A stretch of DNA of 64,000 nt from an uncultured Shimia sp. GTDB lineage: Bacteria; Pseudomonadota; Alphaproteobacteria; Rhodobacterales; Rhodobacteraceae. The position numbers and the translations under genes were made by a program. Shown piece by piece: positions 1-10,199 of this stretch. The stretch spans positions 496,001-560,000 of the forward strand of contig NZ_CANLRL010000001.1 in assembly GCF_947493595.1 (NCBI RefSeq). Reading direction: 5' to 3'. The stretch's first letter is position 1; each line of letters begins with the position of its first letter. The notes beneath the pieces are model-generated. The model did no database searches. It was not told the DNA's origin and saw nothing but the letters and a program-made list of their open reading frames with translations.

Positions 1-84
1 CAAGTTGAACAACAGTGTCTGGACAATTGGGACCAAATTCAGGAAATGCAGAAGTCCGCTTCAAACTGACCTGATCGGATTGCC

Positions 85-2046
85 ATGTCCCTGCCGCCCG
101 GATTCCTAGATGAGCTTCGCAGCCGTACCTCCATTGTTCAGGTGGTGGGGCGCAAAGTCATGTGGGAAGCGCGCAAGTCCAATCAGGGCAAGGGGGATAT
201 GTGGGCGCCTTGTCCGTTTCACCATGAAAAAACCGCGTCATTTCATGTGGATGATCGCAAGGGGTACTACTACTGCTTTGGCTGTCAGGCCAAAGGGGAC
301 GCGATCAAGTTTGTGACCGAAACCGAGAATGTTGGGTTTATGGAAGCGGTGGAAATTCTGGCCGAAGAGGCCGGGATGACCATGCCCAAGCGCGATCCCC
401 AGGCGCAGCAGAAGGCGGACCGTCGCACGCAGCTGTCAGATGTCATGGAAATGGCGGTCCAGCATTTCCGCCTGATGTTGAATGCAGGTGCTGGCGCTGA
501 AGCGCGGGCTTATTTGGACAAGCGCGGAATGGCGCAGGAAACGCGAGATCGGTTTGACATCGGGTTTGCGCCGGACGGTTGGCAGGGGCTTTGGGATGCG
601 CTGACCGGCAAAGGTGTGGCACCTGATTTGATTATGGGCGCTGGGCTGGCCAAACCGTCCAATAAAGGCGGCAAGCCGTATGACACGTTCCGCAATCGGA
701 TCATGTTCCCGATCCGGGATGGGCGCGGCAAGTGTATCGCCTTTGGTGGTCGCGCGATGGACCCCAATGACAACGCGAAATATCTAAACAGCCCAGAAAC
801 CGAACTGTTTGATAAAGGGCGCAGTCTGTACAATCACGGGCCAGCCCGAGAGGCGGCAGGCAAAGGTCAGCCGTTGATTGTAGCGGAAGGCTATATGGAC
901 GTGATCGCGCTCTGTGAAGCCGGATTTGGCGCCTCTGTTGCGCCGCTGGGGACAGCGGTCACGGAAAACCAGTTGCAGTTGCTGTGGCGCATTTCGGACG
1001 AACCGATCATTGCGTTGGATGGTGATAAGGCTGGCATTCGCGCCGCGATGCGGGTGGTGGATTTGGCTCTGCCTTTGCTCGAAGCGGGCAAATCGCTGCG
1101 CTTTGCTGTGATGCCAGAAGGGCAAGACCCGGACGATCTGATCAAAGCCAAAGGTGCCGGGGCTGTGCAGAAGGTTCTGGATGGCGCAATGCCAATGGTG
1201 AACCTGCTGTGGCAGCGCGAAGTTGAAGGCAAGGTGTTTGATAGCCCCGAGCGGCGGGCAGCGCTGGACAAGTTGCTCAAGCAAAAGATCAAGTTGATCA
1301 ACGATCCGTCGATCCGCAGCCATTATGGCGAGGCCATCAAAGAACTCAGGTTCCAGCTGTTCCGACCACAAAGGGGCGGTGGAAAAGGCGGCTTCAAAAA
1401 AGGCAAATGGAACGCAGAGCCAACGGTTCAGGCCCATACCAAGTCATCAATGCTGGCGGCCAGTGAAGGACCTGTGGAGATGCGCGTGCGAGAAGCCGTG
1501 GTATTGGCTGTGGCTTTGGTCAATCCGGAATTGCTGGACGATTTTGAATATGAGATCGAAAGCATGGATTGCATGGATCAGGACAACGCGCATCTGCGCG
1601 ATGTGTTGTTGCGCTATGCCAACACGCCTGACCCGCGTGGCAATGTGGAAATAGCTTTGGGGCTGGAGATGGTTGAAAACCTGCTGCGCCAACCCCATGT
1701 CGCCATCACCCCCGCCGTACGCAAACCCGGTGACATGGCGCTGGCGCGCATGACGCTAACCGAGGAGCTCGCAAAGCTCAAAACCGCGCGGGGATTGAGC
1801 GAAGAAATCGCCGAAGCTGAAGAAGACCTCATGAGCGTTGCTGATGAGGCAATGACCTGGCGGTTGGGCCAGGCGGCGGAGGCGCGAAACAAGGCAATGC
1901 AAAGCGGTCTCGACGAAGAAGGCGGGGGCGATTTTGCTGTTGGCGACAATGGGGCGCCAATTGACAAAGATGAACGTGCAGCGTTGGATGCGCTGGCAGA
2001 AATGATTGATTTTACAAGGGGTGGGAAGCCACCACGCCGGGGATAA
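85..2046 (+). CDS. dnaG: DNA primase DnaG
   Basis: Synthesises RNA primers at the replication fork. The 653-aa product is of normal length. A CHC2 zinc finger is visible (C43, H46, C64, C67), followed by the TOPRIM catalytic core with EGYMD at 268-272 and DGDKAG at 312-317. The C-terminal third is the less conserved helicase-interacting part, with a Gly/Lys-rich linker near 430-445. It lies just upstream of rpoD in the same direction, the classical primase-sigma arrangement. The 84 bases before it hold no recognisable gene. Confidence 0.97.
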   Translation: MSLPPGFLDELRSRTSIVQVVGRKVMWEARKSNQGKGDMWAPCPFHHEKTASFHVDDRKGYYYCFGCQAKGDAIKFVTETENVGFMEAVEILAEEAGMTMPKRDPQAQQKADRRTQLSDVMEMAVQHFRLMLNAGAGAEARAYLDKRGMAQETRDRFDIGFAPDGWQGLWDALTGKGVAPDLIMGAGLAKPSNKGGKPYDTFRNRIMFPIRDGRGKCIAFGGRAMDPNDNAKYLNSPETELFDKGRSLYNHGPAREAAGKGQPLIVAEGYMDVIALCEAGFGASVAPLGTAVTENQLQLLWRISDEPIIALDGDKAGIRAAMRVVDLALPLLEAGKSLRFAVMPEGQDPDDLIKAKGAGAVQKVLDGAMPMVNLLWQREVEGKVFDSPERRAALDKLLKQKIKLINDPSIRSHYGEAIKELRFQLFRPQRGGGKGGFKKGKWNAEPTVQAHTKSSMLAASEGPVEMRVREAVVLAVALVNPELLDDFEYEIESMDCMDQDNAHLRDVLLRYANTPDPRGNVEIALGLEMVENLLRQPHVAITPAVRKPGDMALARMTLTEELAKLKTARGLSEEIAEAEEDLMSVADEAMTWRLGQAAEARNKAMQSGLDEEGGGDFAVGDNGAPIDKDERAALDALAEMIDFTRGGKPPRRG

Positions 2047-2104
2047 CGCCCCAAGGCGCAGCCTTGTGAGCAACACATGAAGAAAACGGACGCAGTGGGG
2101 TTGC

Positions 2105-2144
2105 GAATCACCCTGTTGCGGGGTTGATTCGGAGCCAGCGAATC
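2105..2144. promoter_or_regulatory. Cluster of three GANTC sites before rpoD
   Basis: GAATC at 2105, GATTC at 2126 and GAATC at 2140 fall within 40 bases of the dnaG-rpoD gap. GANTC is the target of the alphaproteobacterial cell-cycle methyltransferase CcrM. The first two also form the arms of an imperfect dyad (GAATCA...TGATTC). A regulatory role is inference. Confidence 0.35.
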
Positions 2145-2173
2145 ACCTTAGCCCGAACTTGCAGGAGCATTGA

Positions 2174-4171
<1,998 letters not shown>

Positions 4172-4174
4172 GCG

Positions 4175-4459
4175 ATGTCGTTCCTGAAAAAACTCTTCGG
4201 CGGCGGTGGCGCAAATGACGCCGCTGCCGAAAAGACGGCCCAGCCGGTGGAATACAAAGGCTATAAGATCACGCCGTGTCCAATCCCGGAGGGTGGTCAG
4301 TTTCGCATCTCCGCGCGCATTGATGGCGTGGTGAACGGTGAAGCCAAAAGCCACACGTTAATCCGTGCGGATGTGATCCGGGATCAGGAGGAGGCTGTTG
4401 AGGCCTCTATTGGCAAGGCAAAACAGATGATTGACCAGATGGGTGATCAGATCTTCTGA
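4175..4459 (+). CDS. HlyU-family small protein
   Basis: A 94-aa protein whose core (VEYKGYKITPCPIPEGGQFR, ending in a D-Q-x-G-D-Q-x-F pattern) resembles the HlyU family. That family was named for a Vibrio haemolysin activator but is widespread in alphaproteobacteria with unknown function. The N-terminus (MSFLKKLFGGGG) is a short amphipathic, glycine-rich stretch with no signal peptide. It starts three bases after the rpoD stop and is followed by an intrinsic terminator, so it probably ends the rpoD transcript. Confidence 0.8.
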   Translation: MSFLKKLFGGGGANDAAAEKTAQPVEYKGYKITPCPIPEGGQFRISARIDGVVNGEAKSHTLIRADVIRDQEEAVEASIGKAKQMIDQMGDQIF

Positions 4460-4502
4460 ATGCAATGCGAAGGCTTGGGCCGGGCAGGTGAAAAAGTGAA
4501 CG

Positions 4503-4527
4503 GGCCAGCAGCTTTGCTGGCCTTTTC
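4503..4527 (+). terminator. Intrinsic terminator after rpoD-HlyU
   Basis: Perfect 8-bp stem GGCCAGCA / TGCTGGCC with GCTT loop, followed by TTTTCT. It lies 43 bases past the HlyU-like stop codon. Confidence 0.85.
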
Positions 4528-4596
4528 TCTTGGATAGATTGCAGGTAGGCTGAGCCTGTCTACCATCGTGGGTGGACGTTGACCCCAGAGATTTTG

Positions 4597-5022
4597 ATGA
4601 AACGACTTTTTGCTTTAGCGTTTTTGATGGTACCCGCGTGCTCCGAAGGGGGCGGTCTGGGCCCCAGTGACTTTGTGACCGTGGGCAATATTCGTGTGAA
4701 CCAAGTGTCTGCGGATGTGTTTGAAGTGGCGGCCAGACCTGGCGGCAATCCAACTGCTATGTATTGGTGCGGCGCTGGCAATTATGCGGCGCAAGTGCTT
4801 GGTGCCCCTGCGGGCGCACGGATTTTTGTGGTGGGCGAGGCAGGTCGCGGAGTGGCCAGCGAAAGTTTGGATACGGCACAGTTTTCTTTGAAACCTGCGG
4901 GACAGGCCGTCGGTGCCACAGGACGCACCAGCACCTATGGTCCTCGGATCGGTGAAGATGAGTTTGTGGCGGATGCGCGCAGGTATTGTCGCATTATTGG
5001 TGATCCATTTGCAGTTTTCTAA
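4597..5022 (+). CDS. Tandem paralogous lipoprotein, copy 1
   Basis: A 141-aa probable lipoprotein. The ATG at 4597 is preferred over an upstream TTG because it gives a clean signal peptide (MKRLFALAFLMVPAC) with a lipobox-like VPAC. The mature part has the pattern shared with the two following genes: N-x-V-x-A-D-V-F-E-V, a WCGAGNYA box, AQFSLKP, GATGR and a C-terminal Cys (RRYCRI). I do not recognise the family. The two conserved Cys could form a disulfide in the periplasm. Copy 1 is the most divergent of the three. Confidence 0.75.
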   Translation: MKRLFALAFLMVPACSEGGGLGPSDFVTVGNIRVNQVSADVFEVAARPGGNPTAMYWCGAGNYAAQVLGAPAGARIFVVGEAGRGVASESLDTAQFSLKPAGQAVGATGRTSTYGPRIGEDEFVADARRYCRIIGDPFAVF

Positions 5023-5079
5023 GGAAGTATTCGGCATCGAGATCCACCCGGATCACGGCACAGGGCTTTGGAGGGCCAT

Positions 5080-5502
5080 ATGAAGACACTCACAGTTGGA
5101 TTGATGATTGGTTCCCTAACACTGAGCGCCTGCATGGACGCCAGCAGCGGCGGCGGGTTTGTATCTCGCGGTGGTGTGCATGTGAATCCGGTGAATGCGG
5201 ATGTTTTTGAAGTGGGTGTGCGGCCCAATGCGATCGAGGCAAATTTCTGGTGTGCGGCAGGCGATTATGCCAGCCGGCAACTGGGTGCGTCCAACAGTGC
5301 GCGGGTTTATGTCGTGGGTGGCACCGGGCCTGGTACGGTCACAGCCAACCCGGAAACAGCGCAGTTTTCATTGAAGCCCCCGCAGCTTGCACAAGGCGCG
5401 ACGGGGCGATCGGGCCGTTGGGGGCCTCGGCTGGGATCAAGTAAGACGGTTGGGTCTGCTCGGCAGGACTGCAACATTGATCGAAACAGCTTGTGGGCCT
5501 GA
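5080..5502 (+). CDS. Tandem paralogous lipoprotein, copy 2
   Basis: A 140-aa probable lipoprotein. The start is set at ATG 5080, four codons inside the open frame, because it begins a normal signal peptide (MKTLTVGLMIGSLTLSAC, lipobox LSAC). The mature part carries VNPVNADVFEVGVRP, FWCAAGDYASRQLGA, AQFSLKPP and a terminal ARQDC. Spacing to copy 1 is 57 bases and the next copy starts 20 bases after its stop, so the three are probably one operon formed by tandem duplication. Function unknown. Confidence 0.78.
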   Translation: MKTLTVGLMIGSLTLSACMDASSGGGFVSRGGVHVNPVNADVFEVGVRPNAIEANFWCAAGDYASRQLGASNSARVYVVGGTGPGTVTANPETAQFSLKPPQLAQGATGRSGRWGPRLGSSKTVGSARQDCNIDRNSLWA

Positions 5503-5522
5503 TCCGGCTGATGGGAGGTCTT

Positions 5523-5948
5523 GTGAAGCGCACTGCTTTTCTTTGGGTTTCAACCCTTTCGATGGTGGCTGTTGTTGGCTGTCAAACGGGCGGGAGCGCC
5601 GCGTTTACCGCGCGCAATGGCGTACGCGTCAATCCGGTGAACGCCGATGTTTTTGAGGTGATTGCGCGGCCCAACGGGCGCAAGTCGGATTTCTGGTGTG
5701 GCGCGGGTTCCTACGCAAGTCGCCAACTTGGTGCGCCCGACAATGCATTGGTTTACACCGTGGGTGGCGCGGGTCAGGGCGTGACCATGAAAAGCCCAGA
5801 TGCGGCGCAGTTTTCGCTCAAACCGCCAGAACAGGTGTCAGGAGCAACAGGGCGTGCTGGCAACTGGGGACCGAGCGTGGGACAGGCAAATAGTGTTGGG
5901 CGCGCGCGCAACAGCTGCGCTCCGCCACGCAACAGTGACGTCAGCTAG
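5523..5948 (+). CDS. Tandem paralogous lipoprotein, copy 3
   Basis: A 141-aa probable lipoprotein. GTG at 5523 is chosen because it gives a (M)KR N-terminus like the other two copies and sits just after GGGAGGT; ATG 5511 is an alternative. The lipobox is VVGC. The mature sequence repeats VNPVNADVFEVIARP, FWCGAGSYASRQLGAP, AQFSLKPP, GATGR and a C-terminal ARNSC. It is closer to copy 2 than to copy 1. Gly- and Asp/Asn-containing loops suggest a small compact beta-rich domain, but no function can be assigned. Confidence 0.75.
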   Translation: MKRTAFLWVSTLSMVAVVGCQTGGSAAFTARNGVRVNPVNADVFEVIARPNGRKSDFWCGAGSYASRQLGAPDNALVYTVGGAGQGVTMKSPDAAQFSLKPPEQVSGATGRAGNWGPSVGQANSVGRARNSCAPPRNSDVS

Positions 5949-5961
5949 CGGGCAACTGCCA

Positions 5962-6378
5962 ATGCAAACCGAGTTTCAGATTTCCACACGTGGTCCCGGA
6001 CTCTATGAGTTTACACGTGATGTAACGCGGTGGACCTCGCAGACTGAGCGTACAGGTTTGCTCACATTGTTTGTGCGACACACCTCTTGCAGTTTGCTCA
6101 TTCAAGAGAATGCGGATCCTGAAGTGCAGACCGATTTGCAGAACTTTTTTCACCGCCTTGTGCCGCCTACGACAGATCCATCGATGGGTTATCTGACGCA
6201 TACCTACGAAGGGCCTGACGATATGCCGGCGCACATCAAGGCGGCTATGATGCCGGTGTCGCTTTCAATTCCGGTAACAAACGGGCAGTTGGCGCTTGGA
6301 ACATGGCAGGGAATTTACCTGTTTGAACACAGGAATGCGCCGCACACGCGGAGTGTGACAGCGCATTTAGGTGCATGA
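5962..6378 (+). CDS. YjbQ / UPF0047 family protein
   Basis: A 138-aa protein of the YjbQ family (secondary thiamine-phosphate synthase-like enzyme, true function unresolved). The family core is visible: FVRHTSCSLLIQENADPEV, then ...MPAHIKAAMMPVSLSIPV, and LGTWQGIYLFEHR near the C-terminus. The conserved His/Glu residues are thought to bind a metal. The open frame extends upstream into the preceding lipoprotein gene, but ATG 5962 gives the normal family length. Immediately downstream is a 228-base gap before nrdR with no gene. Confidence 0.88.
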   Translation: MQTEFQISTRGPGLYEFTRDVTRWTSQTERTGLLTLFVRHTSCSLLIQENADPEVQTDLQNFFHRLVPPTTDPSMGYLTHTYEGPDDMPAHIKAAMMPVSLSIPVTNGQLALGTWQGIYLFEHRNAPHTRSVTAHLGA

Positions 6379-6606
6379 TTGGAAGACCCTGAGGCCTATG
6401 AAATTGATATAGGGCCGTGGCTAAAAAACGGCAGGGGGAAAGCGGAATGTGTTTTCCCAGTACCGCCTATCTTGGGGTGGCTTTTTGCCTCTACCCAAAG
6501 AGTTGTAGCTCTCCTATAGTGCCTGTGGATAACTTGGGAAAATACCCAACCCACGCCGTAACCTATTGCGGCACAGGCAAAGAGCAGATGAAACAAGGGG
6601 AAGTCT

Positions 6607-7074
6607 ATGCGCTGTCCGTTTTGCGGAAACATTGACACTCAGGTGAAAGATTCTCGGCCAGCGGAGGATCACGTATCGATCCGTCGTCGGCGGTTTTGTC
6701 CGGCATGTGGCGGGCGGTTTACGACCTACGAACGCGTGCAACTGCGCGATCTCGTGGTGGTGAAATCCAACGGCCGTCGCGAAGACTTTGACCGCGACAA
6801 GCTGGAGCGTTCGATCCGTATTTCTATGCAGAAGCGTCCGGTTGAGCCTGAGCGGATTGATCAGATGATCAGCGGCATCGTGCGGCGATTGGAGAGCATG
6901 GGCGAGACGGATATTCCCTCCAAGACCATTGGCGAGATTGTCATGGAAGCTCTGGCGCGGATTGATACTGTTGCCTATGTGCGATTTGCCAGCGTCTACA
7001 AAAACTTCCAAGCCGCCGATGATTTTGATAAATTTGTAAGCGAACTGCGTCCCGACCAATCTCCTGAGGAGTAA
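6607..7074 (+). CDS. nrdR: Transcriptional repressor NrdR
   Basis: ATP/dATP-sensing repressor of ribonucleotide reductase genes. The 155-aa product starts with the invariant zinc ribbon MRCPFCGN (C3, C6, C31, C34), followed by an ATP-cone (residues about 49-139, [20 protein letters not shown]). It is two bases upstream of ribD, the common alphaproteobacterial pairing. I see no clear NrdR box in its own upstream gap. Confidence 0.97.
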   Translation: MRCPFCGNIDTQVKDSRPAEDHVSIRRRRFCPACGGRFTTYERVQLRDLVVVKSNGRREDFDRDKLERSIRISMQKRPVEPERIDQMISGIVRRLESMGETDIPSKTIGEIVMEALARIDTVAYVRFASVYKNFQAADDFDKFVSELRPDQSPEE

Positions 7075-7076
7075 AC

Positions 7077-8186
7077 GTGACTGATCGCCGTTACATGGCG
7101 TTGGCCCTGTCGTTGGGCCGACGCGGTCAGGGTGCCTGCTGGCCAAATCCAGCCGTGGGCTGTGTCATCGTGAAAGATGGCCGTGTCGTTGGGCGAGGCT
7201 GGACACAGCCTGGTGGGCGACCACATGCGGAGCCAGTGGCGTTGGCTCAAGCCGGGGGCGCCGCGCGGGGCGCGACGGCCTATGTGACGCTGGAACCCTG
7301 TGCGCATCATGGACAAACGCCGCCCTGTGCAGAGGCGTTGATTGCTGCAAGTGTGGCCCGAGTGGTGGTGGCGGTGGAAGACAGTGACGCGCGCGTGTCC
7401 GGTCGTGGGCTGGCTATGCTACGCGATGCCGGTATTGAGGTCACAACCGGTGTTTTGGCCGATGAAGCGGCGCGGGATTTGCAGGGGTTCTTTCTGAAAA
7501 CCGATCTTGGGCGCCCGTTTTTGACGCTGAAGCTGGCAACCACGTTGGACGGGCGGATTGCCACGGCCACTGGCGAAAGCCGTTGGATCACAGGGCCGGA
7601 GTCGCGGCGCGCAGTGCATGGCATGCGCCTGCGCCATGACGCGGTGATGGTAGGCGGTGGCACTGCGCGCGCAGATGATCCGTCACTGACTGTACGTGAG
7701 TTTGGTAACGTGGCGCAGCCGGTGCGGGTTGTGGTGTCGCGGCGGCTGGATTTGCCGTTGATGAGTGTCTTGGCGCAGACGGCCAAAGACGTGCCCGTTT
7801 GGATTGTGCATGGCGCCGACGCCGATGCCTCGCTTCAGCAGACCTGGCGTGATCTTGGCGCGGTGCTGTTGCCATGCCCGCTGGAGGGCGTGCATTTATC
7901 CGCGAAAGGCGTGCTGGCAGCGCTGGGTAAGCAAGGGCTGACTCGGGTGTTTTGTGAAGGCGGCGGAGCGCTGGCGGCGTCTTTGTTGGCCGCTGATATG
8001 GTGGATGAGTTGATCACCTTCTCTGCCGGGGTGGTGATTGGAGCCGAAGGGATTCCGGCGATTGGTGCCCTGGGCTTGGCCCGTTTGGGCGAAGCGCCGC
8101 GGTTTGATTTGGTCTCGCATCACCGTATGGGGCAAGACGTCATGAGTGTCTGGCACCGTATCGAAGCGCAACGGAACCCGCGCTAG
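7077..8186 (+). CDS. ribD: Bifunctional deaminase/reductase RibD
   Basis: Second and third steps of riboflavin synthesis (pyrimidine deamination, then side-chain reduction). The 369-aa protein has an N-terminal zinc deaminase domain (H50, E52, C75, C84 in HAEP and PCAHHGQTPPC) and a C-terminal RibD reductase domain (TTLDGRIATATGESRWITG; VFCEGGGALAASLL). The start is GTG 7077, behind GGAG. The 3' end converges on kpsC with only four bases between stops and no terminator. Confidence 0.96.
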   Translation: MTDRRYMALALSLGRRGQGACWPNPAVGCVIVKDGRVVGRGWTQPGGRPHAEPVALAQAGGAARGATAYVTLEPCAHHGQTPPCAEALIAASVARVVVAVEDSDARVSGRGLAMLRDAGIEVTTGVLADEAARDLQGFFLKTDLGRPFLTLKLATTLDGRIATATGESRWITGPESRRAVHGMRLRHDAVMVGGGTARADDPSLTVREFGNVAQPVRVVVSRRLDLPLMSVLAQTAKDVPVWIVHGADADASLQQTWRDLGAVLLPCPLEGVHLSAKGVLAALGKQGLTRVFCEGGGALAASLLAADMVDELITFSAGVVIGAEGIPAIGALGLARLGEAPRFDLVSHHRMGQDVMSVWHRIEAQRNPR

Positions 8187-8190
8187 GCTT

Positions 8191-10197
8191 TCAGCGCCAG
8201 AGCGATTGATAGCTGGCAAAGCGCCCCTGTAGTTTGGATAGTAGACGATTGCCCCATCCGGGGTGCGGAATCTTTCCGGAGGCCAATCGTTCAAGCGCCA
8301 TCTCAACTGGACAGGGTAGGCCGGACACCGGGTCGCGGTAGCGCGGGTAATCGATCAGCGCGGCGTGTACCAGGGCTTCGAGAGTGGGTTGAGCCGCGCG
8401 GCGCGCGGGAATATCGCCGCGATCATCCGTGAGGCCCCAACCTGCGTAGAACGGCGCACCCAATGTGGTGACTTTGCAGCCGTGCAGCAGCGCTTCGAAG
8501 CCCGTCAGCGAAGTCATGGTCCAAACTTCGTCGACTTCTTCGAGCAGCGTGGCCATGTCGGCTTGGTCCAGTACCATGTCGGCCAGGGCCTCCGCGTCTT
8601 CGCGTTCGATACGTCCTTTGCGCAGGCCCGCTTCAACGTCGGGGTGTGGCTTGTAGAGAATGCGCGCCTTTGGGTTGGCCGCGCGAGCGGCCTTCAGCAG
8701 GTCGAGGTTGGTTGTAACCTCTGTGGTGCCTGTGAGAATGGAGGCGTCGTCTTCGACTTGACCTGGGACCAGAATGCGGTGGCCTTCGGGCAGATCAAAG
8801 CTTTCGCCGCTGAGGTTGTATTTGGTAATGCGATGTTTTTTTAGCGCTCTGATCAGTCGCTCGGCACGGAGCTGTTGATCCGGGCGCAAGGTGGCGCGTC
8901 TTGTAATCAACCTCTCCAGTCGGCTTTCCTGCGTGGGGGCGTAGTAGATACCGAGGTCATCACAGACCAAGGACAGCGGCGGCACCAGCTCGGCGCCAAG
9001 TCCGCGGGAGCGCAGGAAACCGTCTTCAATCCGTGTGGCACCTTCCGGGCCGGGTTTGCTGGCCCAGACCATGGCGTGGCGGCTAGAACGCTTCTTGTCG
9101 AAAGTCAGCGCCTTGTGTTGACCAAAGAACCTTTGCAGCGGTTTGCGCTTCCATAGGCGCATGCCGAAAGCATTCCAGCCGTGGCGGTCCTCGCGCCACG
9201 CGCGGGATTGGGCGGCGAGCTGCTCTAAGCTGTCTTCGAGTGCGCAAAGCTTGTCACGACACGGATCATACCATGTTGGGTAGAGGATCATCGCGGCGGC
9301 AAAGAGCTGCGCGCGAGTCAGGCGGCGTTGACGGCGGTAGAGGGGAAACTCGTCCTGGGTGAGCTCCCAGCCTGCGTAGAATGGCTGCCCAAAGACGCGG
9401 GGTTTGTGACCGGCGAGAATGGCTTCGAAGCCGAGCTGTGAGGAGACCGTGTAGACGGCAATGGCGCCGTCGAGCAGTACCCAGGGGCTGATCGGCTCGG
9501 AGTAGAGCGCGACGTTGTCGCGGGTGTCTTTTTCACCGTAGTAGCCCGCGCGGGCACCATTTTGGGTTTCGGGATGGGTCTTGATCAAGATGCGCGCGCC
9601 AGGGTTTTCCTCCTGCGCCATCACCAGCATCTCTTGGAAGCGCAGATCATTGGCGCCAGAGGCCGTCACCGCGGAATCATCGCGGGTTTGGTCGATCACC
9701 AGCACATAGCCCGGATCAGGGACGGGCAGGTCCGGATCAACCGCAGCATATTTGGTGAGGTGGGTTTCTTTCAGCCGTTCAATCGCGCCGCGGGCGCGGT
9801 TCAGTAGTACCGTGTCGTCCAGCGGTTCATGCTTGAGAAGGTGTTCCAGATCAGACGGTTGGCTTGGATCAAAATGCGGGCAGGTGCCGTCGATCATCAG
9901 GCCAATTGGGGGTTCTTTACCGGTGCGGCCAGGGAGGAGAGAGCGTAGGAAGGCGTCCTCGACATAGAGCTGTTTGGCACCGGTTTTTTCCGCCATGGCG
10001 TGGCCGCGGTGGGCCGTGGGGCTGTTGCCCCAGATCGCGATCAGGTCATCGGATGTGGGGCGACCAAAGCGGAGCTCATACCCGGCGAGTGCCAGAATAC
10101 GGCGCAGGCGTTTTTGAAAAAAGAAACCGCCGTTGAATGCAAAAAGCCGCCGGGGATTTGTGCTCCCGGCGGCCTCTTCGGTTGTTGGGTCAAGCAA
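8191..10197 (-). CDS. kpsC: Capsule beta-Kdo transferase KpsC
   Basis: A 668-aa dual-domain glycosyltransferase. In characterised systems KpsC extends the poly-Kdo linker on the lipid anchor of group 2 capsules with alternating linkages. The two halves are visible as an internal duplication: GQPFYAGWELTQDEFPLYRR near residues 265-285 and GAPFYAGWGLTDDRGD near 595-610, each preceded by a FEAIL/FEALL helix and by KTHPE or KPHPD. No transmembrane segment is seen, matching a cytoplasmic enzyme. It is the last gene of a kpsS-kpsD-kpsC set, two bases after the kpsD stop. Confidence 0.93.
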   Translation of the reverse strand: MLDPTTEEAAGSTNPRRLFAFNGGFFFQKRLRRILALAGYELRFGRPTSDDLIAIWGNSPTAHRGHAMAEKTGAKQLYVEDAFLRSLLPGRTGKEPPIGLMIDGTCPHFDPSQPSDLEHLLKHEPLDDTVLLNRARGAIERLKETHLTKYAAVDPDLPVPDPGYVLVIDQTRDDSAVTASGANDLRFQEMLVMAQEENPGARILIKTHPETQNGARAGYYGEKDTRDNVALYSEPISPWVLLDGAIAVYTVSSQLGFEAILAGHKPRVFGQPFYAGWELTQDEFPLYRRQRRLTRAQLFAAAMILYPTWYDPCRDKLCALEDSLEQLAAQSRAWREDRHGWNAFGMRLWKRKPLQRFFGQHKALTFDKKRSSRHAMVWASKPGPEGATRIEDGFLRSRGLGAELVPPLSLVCDDLGIYYAPTQESRLERLITRRATLRPDQQLRAERLIRALKKHRITKYNLSGESFDLPEGHRILVPGQVEDDASILTGTTEVTTNLDLLKAARAANPKARILYKPHPDVEAGLRKGRIEREDAEALADMVLDQADMATLLEEVDEVWTMTSLTGFEALLHGCKVTTLGAPFYAGWGLTDDRGDIPARRAAQPTLEALVHAALIDYPRYRDPVSGLPCPVEMALERLASGKIPHPGWGNRLLSKLQGRFASYQSLWR

Positions 10198-10199
10198 GA

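Noticed and set aside
6379-6606. NrdR boxes upstream of nrdR
   Set aside because: No pair of the ACACWATATWT-type 16-mers could be found.
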